Assembly (NCBI GenBank): GCA_031772625.1
Contig: CM062810.1
Coordinates: forward strand, 873,103,650-873,167,649
DNA: 64,000 bases
Source of the DNA: Pinus tabuliformis
Lineage: Eukaryota; Streptophyta; Pinopsida; Pinales; Pinaceae
Direction: 5' to 3'
Below the pieces are notes generated by a model. The model worked only from the letters and a program-made list of their open reading frames with translations. It searched no databases and had not been told where the DNA came from. Of the stretch, positions 24,901-35,560 are shown one piece after another. Position numbers and translations under genes: made by a program. Each line of letters begins with the position of its first letter. The stretch's first letter is position 1.

Positions 24901-25578
24901 TTCATTGATCCTCTGAAGCCCCCCCTTCCCCTAGCTGTGGTGACACTTCCACTAATTATGTGCCCAACCCCCATGAATCCGTAGACATCGATGAATGGAA
25001 ATTCCTTTCTCAGCTACACCCTAGCAAAAACATGAAAATTGATGACCTTGACATGCTTCGACATCTTGACTTTGACTCTAACCACAATTGGGCCCATACT
25101 ACCATCTCTCTCCCTTTTCAAGAGACAACCATACATTTTATAGACTTCAGTCACTCATCCACCTAAATCCATTCTAGCCCCACTCCAGTTCCCCACTCGC
25201 TGACCTCACTATTGCCCACTCAGCAAGTTGTTTTCACCATTTTCCTTACCCACTTTAGTACCACTTCCTCCATTCCTCGACTTAGAATCCTAATCCAATG
25301 TATTGCTGGCATGGGGAAGTCTCATTTAATTGATTTCCTAAGATATACATTTCTTGTTGAATCTGCTCCCAATTAAATTCCATTGTTCTTTTTCACTCCA
25401 ACAGGTGTTGCAAAGTTTAACATAAAGGCCCTTACAATCCATTATTCCCTTCGCATTCCTTTAGCCTCAATGCATCCTCTTGAGGGCCAACCACTTCTAC
25501 ATCTCCAAGAAAAACTTGGTCACATCAAATACATTTTAATTGATGAAATGAGCTTTATTGGGCCTAAACTTCTTTCAC
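21969..25578 (+). pseudogene. Helitron Rep/helicase pseudogene, 3' end cut by a gypsy insertion
   Basis: RepHel is the rolling-circle transposase-helicase of Helitrons. Regions in order: an N-terminal K/N-rich stretch (21969); a DUF6570-like zinc region with CSICKESYPNMKTKF and NNMDPDNQPFSLATL (22355-22950); a Helitron-like N domain with HLIRYYDNLFAQHQRF (about 23200), FGSGLRGTRLFWNKH and FTLSAIDTKWHDMHM (23400-23550). The Rep HUH motif VHIHAFLWLEN has its histidine codons at 23833 and 23839. The paired tyrosines HYIAKYVSK lie at 24301 and 24313. The Pif1 helicase part has Walker A IAGMGKS (25302-25322), FFTPTGVAKFNI, and Walker B ILIDEM near 25533-25550, then SFIGPKLLSL. After that the sequence switches to a gypsy LTR at 25579, so helicase motifs III-VI are missing. 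Many frameshifts and stops break the frame. The catalytic residues that can be read are still present. Confidence 0.92.
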
Positions 25579-25762
25579 TGGTCTGGATTTAAATAGGAAT
25601 GCAACAAGTTATAGATATAACCATAAATACAAATATGCAGTAGAAATAACACTTCATTTCATTAATATCAAATACTGAAATATGCTTACAAACATAATGG
25701 AAATAAGACTAGCTTGGGCGATGGTAGCTTATCTCTGAGAAGGGATGTAGCGGCTACATGGA
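25579..25762 (-). repeat. 3' LTR remnant of the 25.6-30.2 kb gypsy element
   Basis: 184 bp that match the last part of the 5' LTR (29571-29760), with mainly C/T and G/A differences. It ends at the Helitron junction with a TG/CA terminus (minus-strand ...GACCA). Only the U5/R end of the LTR is left. Confidence 0.8.
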
Positions 25763-26480
25763 TGACGACCTTTGCCTAGCTAGCAGTTTGGGGATGGAAA
25801 GTTGTGGAATTAGTGAGCTTGGTGTCTAGCATCGACCAGAGACTAGAACAAAATGTATTGAGGAACCTATTGTCCCAATATGAGATGATAAACTATGGGA
25901 TCCCAAAGTGTACCCACACTCGTTTGAAGAAGATTTTAGCAGTGGCTTCTGTCGTGATATTCTTCTTACAAGCCACCATAATGGCCATCTTTGAGAATTT
26001 GTTGATGACCACAAAAACACAGTCATTTCCATGCTTAGCATAAGGAAGTCCCGACATGTAATCCATGGAGATGGGTTCCCAAGGTCGAGTAGGGATAGGT
26101 AGTGGAGTATAGAGGCCTTGCTTCTTGATGGTCAGTTTGGCAGTAGTGCAGGAAGTGCAGGATTTGATTTATTTCCCGAAATCCTGTCAAATATTCAGCC
26201 AGTAAAAATAATTCTGTAGTACTGCCACTATTTTCTCAACCCCAAAATGCCCAGTAGCCCAACTGTAGTGTGGTTCCCAAATCATCTTGGTATGCTCTCT
26301 TGCAGGAACACAAAGGTGTCCAAGTGACATAATAGGGCATCCTGGAGGTGAAAATATAGAACTTGTTGAACCTCCAAGAGTGTCTGATATGTATGTCTAA
26401 ATTATGGGTCGTGTTTGTAGAGAAGTGGCCAATCAGAAGTCTCATGCCCTCAAGTGTTGAGCATAGTGGTTAATAACATG
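25763..26480 (-). pseudogene. Gypsy integrase fragment (zinc-binding and core)
   Basis: Integrase inserts the cDNA into the host genome. Reading the minus strand with frame changes gives LLIGHFSTN and GYWAFWG, then FLLAEYLTGFR, and CTSCTTAKLTIKKQGLYT (zinc-binding end). Next comes the core with ISMDYMSGLPYAKHGND and FVVINKFSKMAIMVACKK, and finally WSMLDTKLTNSTTFHPQT. The core first Asp (MDYMSG) and the HPQT region are visible; the Glu-containing helix that should follow is lost at the join with the LTR piece near 25763. Non-functional. Confidence 0.8.
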
Positions 26481-26499
26481 ATTGGTGGTCAGATGAGGC

Positions 26500-27000
26500 A
26501 GTCTGCAACATTATTGGTGTTTCCCTTCTTATACTTCATATTCAAATGGAATTGTTGCAGGTATGTGGACCACTTATGATGGCAATCATTCTACAACTTC
26601 CCTTGCATTTGTATGAACTGCAGGGGTTGGTGGTTTGTGTGGATGACCGTTTCCTTCCCCAAAATGTAATGCTTCCATTGTCAACAGGCCTGCACAATGA
26701 AATACATCTCTTTGTCATAAGTGGGATACTTACAGACTGTGTCTAAAAGTGTCTCACTGTGATATGCCACTAGATTTCCATGTTGAGTAAGGACTTTCCC
26801 AATATCATAGTTAGAGGCATCTGTCTCGATACCAAATTCTTGTTCCAAGTCTAGTAATCTGAGCACTGGTGTAGAACAGTGATTATCTTTCAACTCTACA
26901 AATGCCTTCTATTGAGATTCATACCAAAAGAATTTTTATTTCACTCCTCCCTTGGTGACTTTACTCAAGGGCCAAGTGATATGAGAGAATCCCAACACGA
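26500..27000 (-). pseudogene. Gypsy RNase H fragment
   Basis: The minus-strand frame 26681-26893 reads FGIETDASNYDIGKVL, then VAYHSETLLDTV and YDKEMYFIVQAC. These match the gypsy RNase H domain, with the catalytic Asp in ETDAS and the Glu in YDKEMY still present. It sits between RT and integrase, as expected. Flanking frames contain stops. Confidence 0.8.
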
Positions 27001-27740
27001 ACCTGTGGTAGAAATTGGCAAGACCTAGAAAGTTGTGGAGCTCTGTCAGAGTGGTTGGGGATGGCCAATCCCGAATGACTTGGATGTTGGTTGCATCCAC
27101 ATGCACCCCCCATTCATCAATAATGTATCCCAGATACTAAACCTGGGTCATGCCAAAAGTACATTTCTCCAAATTGGCACACATCTTGTGTTGCCGTAGT
27201 GTTTAGAGAACTTGTCGGTTGTGGAGGTGCTCTTCCCATCTTTGGCTGAAGTTCAGGATGTCATCCAAGTATACCACTACAAATGAGCTGGTGAATGGCC
27301 GTAAGATATCATCCATCAGCCTCATGAAGGCTGCAGGAGCATTTTTCAACCCGAAAGGCATAAGCAACCATTCGAAAAGGCCCTCCTTGGCTTTGAAGGC
27401 AATCTTCCACACATCGGAGGGTTTGATTGGTACTTCGTGATATCTAGACTTCATGTCAATCTTACTGAAATATTCCCCCCCTTGAGTTGGTCCATAAGGT
27501 TATCAATCCGTGGGATCAGGTACTTATTCCAGACTGTGATATTTTTCAACACTCGAGAGTCAATACAGAGTCTCCAAGTCCCATCCTTGTTTTGTACCAA
27601 CACGATCGAGCTCCCACAGGGCGATGAGCTCAGTCGGATGTGACCTTTCTGCAGAAGCTGCTGAATTTTCCTCTTCATTTCGTTGTTCTCCATAATGGAG
27701 CGCCAATGGATTGGCCCATTGGGTAACAGTGCACCTAGGG
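27000..27740 (-). pseudogene. Gypsy reverse transcriptase
   Basis: The minus strand shows the RT fingers and palm: HIRLSSSPCGSSIVLVQNKDGTWR, here split as HIRLSSSPCG then VLVQNKDGTWRLCIDSR, followed by KYLIPRIDNLMDQLKGG. After a frame change it continues HEVPIKPSDVWKIAFK, WLLMPFGLKNAPAAFM and the active site VVYLDDILNF. The YLDD box is intact. The two halves meet in different frames near 27451-27454, a single frameshift. This is one of the best-preserved RT domains in the window. Confidence 0.88.
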
Positions 27741-28330
27741 TCAGATCGATGGAGTGCTTGACCTGGCAGTGCAAAGGCACCCCTGCGGGGGAGGTGAAGA
27801 TGTCCTCGTACACCTCCACGACCTTGTCCATCTTTTGTTGTCGTGCATAGGAGCCCTGTCTAGAGGTCGTGGCCACCGGCTTCTTATTTCCTTGAGGGCG
27901 TATCATCTGGAAAACAAATTTCCCAGTTTTGGAAATCATCCCACTGAATTGTTTTGCAGTAACCAAAGAGATGGCGGTAGGCGATGCTACCTCCGGGATC
28001 TTGTACAAATTATTTCCCAAAGTAATAGTAACAGAGTGAGGCCTTGACTCATACACGGCATTTCGCTTCCACAAGTATGGTTAGCCTAATAATACATCAC
28101 AAACATCAAGGGGAGAAACATCACATAATGCCTCATTCGTGAAGGATTTGATGTGGTATGGAAGGTGACACTTCTAGCTCACGCAAAGATCCCGTCCTTG
28201 GTGAAGCCACACAATGGTGTATAGTTTTGGATGTGTTGTGGTCGGTAAGCCCAACCCCTTCATGACCTCATCCAAGATGAGGTTCTTTTGGCTCCTGCTA
28301 TCAACAATGAACTGTAGCGAGGAACCCTTT
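27741..28330 (-). pseudogene. Gypsy protease-RT linker region
   Basis: Upstream of RT the minus-strand frame 27451-28074 starts MWKRNAVYESRPHSVTITLG, later VTAKQFSGMISKTGKFVF and DKVVEVYEDIFTSPAG. This is the sequence usually found between the protease fold and RT in this gypsy group. Between 28080 and 28330 the frame is broken. The protease DTG/DSG-type motif is not clearly readable (an 'LQFIVDSRSQ'-like stretch lies near 28290-28320). Confidence 0.65.
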
Positions 28331-28338
28331 ACCAACTT

Positions 28339-29556
28339 CTAGGAGTGGAAGAGGCGCTCCTTCTCCTCTGGATCTTCGGATTCCTCCTCCTGGATCTTTG
28401 TGGTGGCAACGGTGGTGTTGGGCTCTGCAACAATAATATACTTCTCTTTTTCATTCCCCTTGTTGGGTTCTGAATCAGAGTCTGAACATGCATCTAATTT
28501 CGAAGCCTTCGGCGCGGCCACTAGTGACTACTTGGCCCGACACTCACTTGTGTTGCGAGTGGAGATCTTATGGAATTCACACCACTTTCCCATGTCCTTC
28601 TTTGTCTTCGCGGTGTTGTTTGCTTATGTCTTTGGAGAGTTTTCCAAGGCTTCCCTTCCTTGGCTTTGTCCTTTTTTCTATAGTTTGGGGGAACCTTTCC
28701 CTTGCTTCAAATTCGCAAATCCAAAGTCTGGTTTCTTCTGTTTAAATTTCTCCTCGACCTTGACTGTGTATCGGTACGCCGTGTCAAGTGAGGAGATGTC
28801 TAGGAACTCCATCTCATCCTGGATGTACCTGTGTAGGCATCCATGGTACTTGAGTAACAAATGTTTCTTAGAATCCTTGATACCCAAATTTGTGCGAAGG
28901 GTATAAAAAACATTGGAAAATGCAAGCACATCTTGGTCCCTTCCTTGTCGCAGCTTTTCCACTTTATGTATTCATCCTCATAGCTCCCGATAGGGTATTA
29001 CTTCTCCTTGATGGAATCCCAGAACTAATTCCAAGTGGGTGTGACTAAAAACAATTAGGTCATACTTTCATCCTTTTGCTCACAGTAGGTTTGCCACCGG
29101 TCCTTCATGTGGGGGGCGGCTTTGAGAAGAGCAAAAGTAATATTTTTTTGGCTGGAAAAATCATGAACATAAAAATATCCTTCTAGCATATTTAACCACT
29201 TATCTATGGAGTCTACATCTATTTGGCCCTCAAATATGGGAATTTCAAAGTTTACTTGTACCTTAAAAGGAGTGGAGCTTCCAGAGTGGCTGTTAGATGT
29301 GGATGCACTGTTGGTGGGCAACCACTGAAGGATCTAGGAAAAGTTATCCATCATCGCATTCCTTTATTTCTCGAGGGCATCCTCAAGAAATATTTTGATA
29401 GGATATCCTACCCCCTCACCTTTCTTTTCTTCCCCCCTAGGCAGTCGTCGAGGTTTGTGAGGCTGATCTTTCAAAGGTTCAACCAAATCGAGCCCTAACT
29501 CCCTATATCTCGACCTCGTTGGGGACAAGCAAAGAAAAACATAGAAAGATCAAACC
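28339..29556 (-). pseudogene. Gypsy gag with zinc-knuckle-like motif
   Basis: The minus strand from 29321 reads VQVNFEIPIFEGQIDVDSI, then DKWLNMLEGYFYVHDF and KAAPHMKDRWQTYCEQK. The frame 28678-28962 continues MEKLRQGRDQDVLAFSN and IQDEMEFLDISSLDTAYRY. This is the retrotransposon gag fold. A Cys/His knuckle of the form CEFHKISTRNTSEC lies near 28539-28590, where the second His appears replaced by Arg. Frames are broken by stops. The same gag reading can be followed in the 37-42.6 kb element (LEGYFSIHNF near 38030), which supports common origin. Confidence 0.82.
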
Positions 29557-29570
29557 TCTTTGATACCATT
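29556..29570 (-). other. Primer-binding site of the 25.6-30.2 kb gypsy element
   Basis: Directly inside the 5' LTR end the minus strand reads TGGTATCAAAGAGG. It resembles the complement of the initiator-Met tRNA 3' end used by many plant LTR elements. Confidence 0.75.
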
Positions 29571-30189
29571 GATCCGAATTTAAATAGGAACGCAACAAAT
29601 TACAGATATAACCATAAATACAAAGATGCAGTAGAAATAACACTTCATTTCATTAATATCAAATACTGAAATATGCTTACAAATAGAATGGAAATAAGAC
29701 TAGCTCGGGTGATGGTGACTTATCTCTGAGAAGAGATGTGGTGGCTACATGCCTCTGAACTGTGTTATAATGAGGCTCAAAGGACTATTTATTATTTAGA
29801 AACAATGGAAAACCCTAAACATTTAAAAACCTAACCCTAGGAGATGAAACGCCAAACTATGGGCCTTGTTTGGGTAAATTGGTACATCAATTTCCCAGGG
29901 TTGTAACTTTGGCATATGATCTCCGTTTGACATGAAAAATACCTCGTTAGAAAGATATATCCGAGGACTACAAATTTTGAATGAAAAATATTTGTCAATG
30001 ACATTTTTTGGTCCCGATTTTCCCTAAAAACATCGTATAGGGCCTCAAAACGACTCCAGAAGTTCAAGACCCAAAAAACTACCAAAAATAGTAAATTGTG
30101 CTACAAATAAGGAAACTAAAAAAATGAAAGAAACAATGGTGGGGGTCCAAGTGGAATAGGCGAGTGGACACTAATATCCACCTAAATCA
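29571..30189 (-). repeat. 5' LTR of the minus-strand gypsy element
   Basis: About 619 bp. Its inner end (29571) borders the primer-binding site, and its inner 190 bp are duplicated at 25579-25762. The outer end, minus-strand TGATTTAGGTGG at 30189, resembles the LTR starts at 37045 and 42041. It has an AATAAATAG stretch near 29790. The outer boundary is inferred from that resemblance. Confidence 0.72.
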
Positions 30190-31290
30190 CTAGAGGCACT
30201 AGATTCAGAAAAGATTTTACATGATCTTCACAATAGACCAGTTGTGGGACACTTTGCGGGTAACACCACAACACACAAGGTTATGTGGGCCAGTTTCTAC
30301 TAGTCTACATTATTCAAGGATGTGCATTCTTATGGCCACAGGTGTTCGGTCTATTAATGGTGCACTGACAAAATTTGGAATTCAGCAGCCCCATTGCAGC
30401 CTATTGTAGTGGAAGAACCATTCCAACAGTGGGGTTTAGACATCGTTGGGGAAATTTTCCCACATTCATCGAAGCAACACTGCTATATTTTGACTACTAC
30501 AGATTATTTCATGTGGTGGATAGAAGTAGTTCTATTGAAACAAGTGAATGATTAGGAAGTCATCAACTTCCTACAATAGAATATCATTTCCACGTTCGAC
30601 ATTCCCATGCCATTTGTTTTTGATAATGAAAAGTACTTTGCTTCATTGAAGCTTTATCACTTTGCATTGGAAAATGGTATTGTTTTGAAACATTATGCTA
30701 ATTACTATCCATAGGGAAATGGTCTTACCGAATCCACAAACAAGGACCTCATTTGCATCATTGAAAAGACCATTTTCTCTTAGCAGCAAAACTGGGACTC
30801 TGCTCTAGTGGATTCTTTATGGGCTGACTGAGTCACACCTAAACCTTCTCCGAATACTTCCCCTTACTTCCTGGTATATGGAAAGGAAGCCATCCTACTA
30901 CTAAACATTTACTTGTATTATCTCTAGTTCTCCTAAGAATCCCAAGGGAAGTCATCTCTTTTAGTTCAATGTAGGATGAACACATTGCAAAAGCTACAAG
31001 AAGAAAGGCCGAAGGAAGAAGAAAAAAAATCACTCCACCAGAACCGTATCAAGAGATGGTTCGATAGAAAGTCTATAGTGAATACTAGCTTCATTGTGGA
31101 TGACTTAGTCTTAAAGTGGGAAAAAGCCCACGAAGACAAAGGGAAGAACACTAAGTGTCAATCCCTATGGATTTGTCCTTATATTGTCCATGAGAAGCTT
31201 GGCCAATACATGTGTCATCTCCAATCACTTGATGAGAAGATTGACTCTCTCCCTCTCAATGGCCAAGACTTGAAATGTTATTTTCAATGA
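30190..31290 (+). pseudogene. Ty3/gypsy integrase, plus-strand remnant
   Basis: A second gypsy fragment, opposite in strand to its neighbour. Frames read KILHDLHNRPVVGHFAGN (zinc-binding start), then QWGLDIVGEIFP, FTWWIEVVLLKQVND-like core sequence and PFVFDNEKYF. Then come YANYYPQGNGLTESTNKDL (TAG in place of a Q codon) and SPYFLVYGKEAI. The C-terminal part 30976-31290 reads KRWFDRKSIVNTSFIVDDLVL and GKNTKCQSLWICPYIV, and ends PLNGQDLKCYFQ. The core D, D and E positions are represented (LDIVG, DNEKYF, TESTNKDL). The NGQ-LKxYF ending is common in Tat/Athila-type elements, so this is a different gypsy group from the two chromodomain-type elements. Its gag, RT and 5' LTR are absent. Confidence 0.85.
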
Positions 31291-33410
31291 GATCTAGGGC
31301 CATGCCCCACACTATGTACATAGTTTCTTATTGTTTCCTATAATGATCTCTTTAGTTTTCTATTGTTTTTTTTTATGTAAATAAGCATTGTGCCTTACTA
31401 CGTTCTGGCTTTTGAATGTGTATGTGGCTGAATTTCAAAGAGTCTTATGATAGTACAGCCCTTGGCTAGTCATGTGCTTGCCTTATTTGTGTTTGGCTGT
31501 CACTTTTCGCCAATGAAGTATTGATGGAAAATACGATCTGTCTATAAGGATAGCTTTGGTAAAACCATGAAGTTGTGTCCAAGCTGGGAAACCTCATGCC
31601 TACACTTAGTTTTCTGCTTTGGTGTTTTCAAGCTTATCAAACTAGTAGAAACAGAGAAGGGGAAAATCTAAACGAGAAAACCTAAATCAAAAGTCTTTAT
31701 ATGCTTCTCTAAAGAAACAACCACTCCTGCTCTCAATAATTCGGGATCCCTCTTCCGCCCCAAAATTAAATAAGTTCCTATGCATGGTTATCTTTTAAAA
31801 ATAAAAAAGGTGAAAGAAGAGAAAGGCTTCCTACGCAGAGAGGTGAAGCAAGAAACTCCACCAGGGTATTGTCCAGGCTCGCTGGAAGTGGAGCATTTCT
31901 TGTGTTCCTATGTGACTCCGCTGGGGTATTGTCCAGGCCTGTTGGCAGCAGAGCAACACTAGAGATGAACAACTATACTCTAAATATATTAAGCTCGTGA
32001 TCTAAACTACCCTTCCCAATTTGAAACACTGTGATCTACCTAAATCTTATATCATGTTCAACGAATAAGGCACAAGTCGAACCATGTCTACCCATGTGGT
32101 AAGTGGAGAAACCAAAGTGGTAAGCACGATGAATCAACACTCCCTGAAGGACCAAGGCCCTGCACTAAAAAATGAACCAAGACAAAGAAGTTGGTATTCA
32201 ACCAGTGTGTCGCCAAGTGTTGTAGCGGCTGCAACACCCTCCAAAATTTTGTCTTGCACTCAAAATTCAGAGCCTTCCTTGGTTTTTCCTTAATGTTTGT
32301 AGACACTCAAGCTCATTCCATGAGCTCATTCAGAGTCTTTCCACCCCTTCTGGTTCATTGATCAATGGTTGTCTTTTGGCATGTTTGATTTTTTATCATG
32401 CTTACAATCCTTTTCTCATGATTTCGAAGGTTTGTCTTTGTGTGTTTGATTTTTCCTAGTCATGTAAATATTGGTTACACTCATACACAAAGTTTTAAGA
32501 ATTTTCATACAAGTGTCATCACAGTCGTCCTAAGGTCTATCTCAAGTGTCACAATTGTCACTTTTAGTTTTATACAATCTCACAGAGGGTGATGCCTTGT
32601 CTTCTTGTTCCGGTGGTTTATGTTGTCATGTCTTCAAAGTATGCTAAGTGTGTGATCTCAATGTCAAGTTCCTCACAAGTTCACGTGCCTCCCACACTCA
32701 GTCATTTTCCTGAAAATCCTTCTGATCAAACAACTCTCTTTTACTGGACCTCGACTGAGATGCACACTCCGTAGTCTCAACCCTCAGTGATGTTGCAATG
32801 GTGCCTGGAACTACACATTACGTAGTCATTATCCCCCAAGGCAGCTACACTGCACAATTCCAGAGCTGAGCAACCTGCCTTCCTCCCCATAATTGCGCTT
32901 AAGTTGCCTCAAGCCTGACCTGAAATGCACATTTCGCAAGATCAATGATCAAGCCTCCTTTCTCCCTACTGGAACCCCACAATGCATAGAGACCCATGCC
33001 TACCTTGCCTCCTAGAACTGCGCAGAAGTGTCCCCGAGTGTGATCCCTCAGCCACAACTCATTAATCCCAAAAACTATGTAGATCTGTCCTATATGGTAC
33101 CTCTACTACCCAGTCCTGCCTTCCCCCAGAAAAAAATGTGCATACCTACCTCCCAAGGTCCCACTTTGTAGCTACCATTGATGATATCAAATGCACAATC
33201 TTGCCCCATAGTGGCCTCTGCATAATTTTTCCCAACATTGAAGACTATTCTCAAGAGTTCCTCAGCTAAGCCTGAGTTGCGCTTTGCACAACCTCAGTAA
33301 CCAATCTCCCTCCCTTTTACCTGGAACTGTGTAATGTGTAGTTACTGGGCCTTATTTCCTAGCATGTCATATGTCCTAAGCCCAATCCATGGATAACAAT
33401 GCATCATCTT
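31291..33410 (+). other. Non-coding 3' region probably belonging to the plus-strand gypsy remnant
   Basis: No sustained frame. Tat/Athila-type elements often have a long non-coding stretch between integrase and the 3' LTR, and the position fits. It contains a 60-bp direct repeat (31854-31900 and 31914-31960). From 32740 to 33360 there are recurrent degenerate words of the type 'aactgcgca' or 'tgcacaatt', suggesting an eroded tandem repeat. A G-run at 33418-33423 preceded by purines may be the polypurine tract. Assignment is inferred from order only. Confidence 0.4.
31854..31960. repeat. 60-bp direct repeat, two copies
   Basis: Copies at 31854-31900 and 31914-31960 share the core 'gggtattgtccagg' and flanking words (ctccaccagg versus ctccgctggg; gctggaagtggagc versus gttggcagcagagc), at an offset of 60 bp. 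Confidence 0.75.
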
Positions 33411-33423
33411 AGACTTGGGGGGT

Positions 33424-34135
33424 TTTGGATTTGATGTCGTCCTATCATGAGTGAATTGCAAGGACAGGTACACTGTTATATCATGGTGAGACGATGAAGG
33501 AGATGAAGAAGGAGCGAACATGCTAGAAGACTCACTTGCAGCTAGATGGAAAAAATATTCCCATCAAGAAAAATCAAAGGGAACACATGCATGCAACCGC
33601 TTTTCAATACCAAATATCATTGAAAACCCTGCATCATCAATTCATGTGGAGGAGAAAAGAAATAACACCCAAGAACACATCTATCACTCAGCAACAACAA
33701 CAACTTGACATTGCCGCCACTGCAAGTCAGTCCATGTCAGTAGTGTCATGTCAAGTTGTGTCACGAGTTTTCAAAAGCCACATCACTATTATGGGCCATA
33801 TCCGTTGTAAATCAAATGTAATATAAAATGAAATTCCAACGAACACACATGAATATGAAGAGTCATGTCAGTTGAAAATTGATAGGAATTTGAATAGTCA
33901 TGATGGTAGTCCAAGAGTCACAAGGGTCAAGAATGACCCTTCGTTATATATACTCCCCTCATTGTATGAGAAATAATTTTTCACCATGGCTCCTCCCACA
34001 AAGCATAGAGAGTTTTGAGTCATTTTTTTAGGAGTGAGGAGTGGCTCCAATGTACTACTACAGGGGATAGTGATGTATGATGTAAATATGTGTCTTGGAA
34101 CTTTTTCTTAACAAAAAGGTTTGTTCAATCCAACA
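33424..34135 (+). repeat. Candidate 3' LTR (unpaired) of the plus-strand gypsy remnant
   Basis: It begins after a polypurine-like run 'cttgggggg' and contains TTATATATACTCCCC near 33943, a good TATA box in LTR-like surroundings. It is followed by a GC-moderate leader-like stretch and a possible CAACA end near 34135. No partner LTR exists in the window, so the boundaries are only suggested. Confidence 0.35.
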
Positions 34136-34294
34136 CGTTTTCATGCATGTCTTGTGGATGTTTTTAAGACTATTCTTTCAACATTTGTATTTCATGTTTG
34201 TTTCACAAGTACTAAGATAATTGAACTATTTCAGTTGTTTTAGTACTTACCTTATTGGGAATGTGATGTATTGGTTATCGTTGTTGTCTCATCC

Positions 34295-34480
34295 TTGTGG
34301 ACTACTCTGCAAGATACTAGATAGACCTTCCTCATTTACAGGTTATAATGACCATCACATCCATTGTGGATGACTCTATTGGATGGTGGACGGGCCTTCC
34401 CTTCTAATTTGGTTTTAATGACTGTCGCATCTATTGTGGACTATTCCACTGGATGCTGGACAAACATTTCTAGTTCACAT
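34295..34480. repeat. 69/70-bp tandem repeat, two and a half copies
   Basis: Units begin 'ttgtgga' at 34295, 34364 and 34434. They share words such as 'ttataatgac' or 'ttttaatgac' and 'cgcatc' or 'cacatc'. The third copy is incomplete. A pyrimidine run (34532-34546, minus-strand GGAAAGGGGGGAAA) downstream could be the polypurine tract of a minus-strand LTR element containing this repeat, but no LTR partner was found. Confidence 0.7.
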
Positions 34481-34566
34481 GTGTCTCTTCCTGGGTGATA
34501 TTATTACCTCTCACTTAGAGGCTCACTTTAATTTCCCCCCTTTCCTGTAAGAGAACATAGACACAG

Positions 34567-34785
34567 TTATGTTATGCACTCACTAGGTACACTCACCTCA
34601 CCTTTTGAAGATACCAGTGTAACACTCTCATGTAATGAACAACTAGAGTCAAGGAAAATATTTAATTCTATGGCAACCAGGCCATCATACCAGATGGGAT
34701 TCCTACACCAAACAGTGTGGGGTCTAATTGGCACTTCATATCGGGGAGATCCCCTGAATGTTGGTGAATCCAACACTGTCAACAA
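34567..34785 (-). pseudogene. Possible short RT scrap at a junction, uncertain
   Basis: The minus-strand frame reads SPRYEVPIRPHTVWCRN, which recalls the RT stretch of the 25.6-30.2 kb element (SRYHEVPIKPSDVWKIA), but nothing beyond it matches. It abuts the truncated gag region at 34786 through a 17-bp palindrome TGTTGGTGAATCCAACA (34762-34778). The resemblance may be chance. Confidence 0.25.
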
Positions 34786-35560
34786 TTTTGGATGTTATCC
34801 TTTAAAGTTCCTATGATGACATTAACCATATTGTGTTTTGGAATATTAGTTACGTTGATATTAAATATTTGGAAATCCTCAATGTGTTCCCCAAATGAAC
34901 CCTTTTGTTTGAGATTGATCAATTGGCTAAAGAAGGCATTTCTCTTTTTATCCTCATAATTTGTTATCAATTCCTTAGTGAAAATCATCCAGGTGACAAT
35001 CGATTTACAAGGACAAAGACATGAATACAAGACAAATTGATTGGCTTCTAAATATAAAGATGTAATGCATACCTTTTGTGTGTGTTTCACATCGTGTAGA
35101 TAAAAGACCTACTCCATCTGTAGTATCCATGTCACTAGATCCTTGTTATCAAAATATCCTCATATCAATATTTGGAATGTGGATGGAATTCAACCCAAAG
35201 TTAGAGTGTCTAAAATCATGATTCACACTTTTATTTTCATCATGAGTTTCATGGACTACCTTGTCATCATTAGGAATTCTTTCTTGTATCGAATTTTTCA
35301 AACCTTCCTTCAATTCTTCTATGTCTACTTTTCAACCTTCGACGTCCCCTTTTAAACCATCCATGCCCTATTTTATTTTTTCTTATAAACTATCCATCTT
35401 AGCATTCATCATCGCTTGCAATTCACTTTTTGTTTCTCTTTGTGAGAGCGAACATTGTTGCACTTGGTCCCTTAATTTTGATATATCACATTGGATTTCT
35501 TCTTCTTCATGCATCATATTAGAACATTATGAGTGATTTTAAGAGCTTGATTTTGAGCTT
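34779..35560 (-). pseudogene. Gag of the truncated gypsy element
   Basis: The minus strand reads NHDFRHSNFGLNSIHIPNID-like sequence near 35220, then CITSLYLEANQFVLYS, ELITNYEDKKRNAFFSQLI and NLKQKGSFGEHIEDFQ, ending IIGTLKDNIQNC at the break. The element at 51-57 kb has AHYEDTKRNNYFSQLI, NLKQKGSMVEHIEDFQ and IGTLKNNIQHEVHLW at the same points. N-terminal to this (35260-35530) is a Q- and K-rich coiled-coil-like region (DQVQQCSLSQRETKSEL). Stops and frame changes are present. Gag forms the virus-like particle that packages element RNA. Confidence 0.82.

Larger units (their letters stand above)
25579..30189 (-). mobile_element. Ty3/gypsy element (minus strand) inserted in the Helitron helicase
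   Basis: On the minus strand the order is 5' LTR (29571-30189), primer-binding site, gag, protease, reverse transcriptase, RNase H, integrase core, then a short piece of 3' LTR (25579-25762). The sequence at 25579-25762 repeats 29571-29760 almost base for base, including the end next to the Helitron. Integrase breaks off shortly after its HPQT motif and joins the LTR piece, so an internal deletion removed the integrase C-terminus and most of the 3' LTR. No matching target duplication could be found, perhaps because the right side is joined to another gypsy fragment at 30190. Its LTR start resembles those at 37045 and 42041. Confidence 0.88.

Noticed and set aside
32084-32306. Short overlapping frames on both strands (69 and 72 residues)
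   Set aside because: No family resemblance and no conserved neighbour. Probably chance frames in the non-coding 3' region of a gypsy element.
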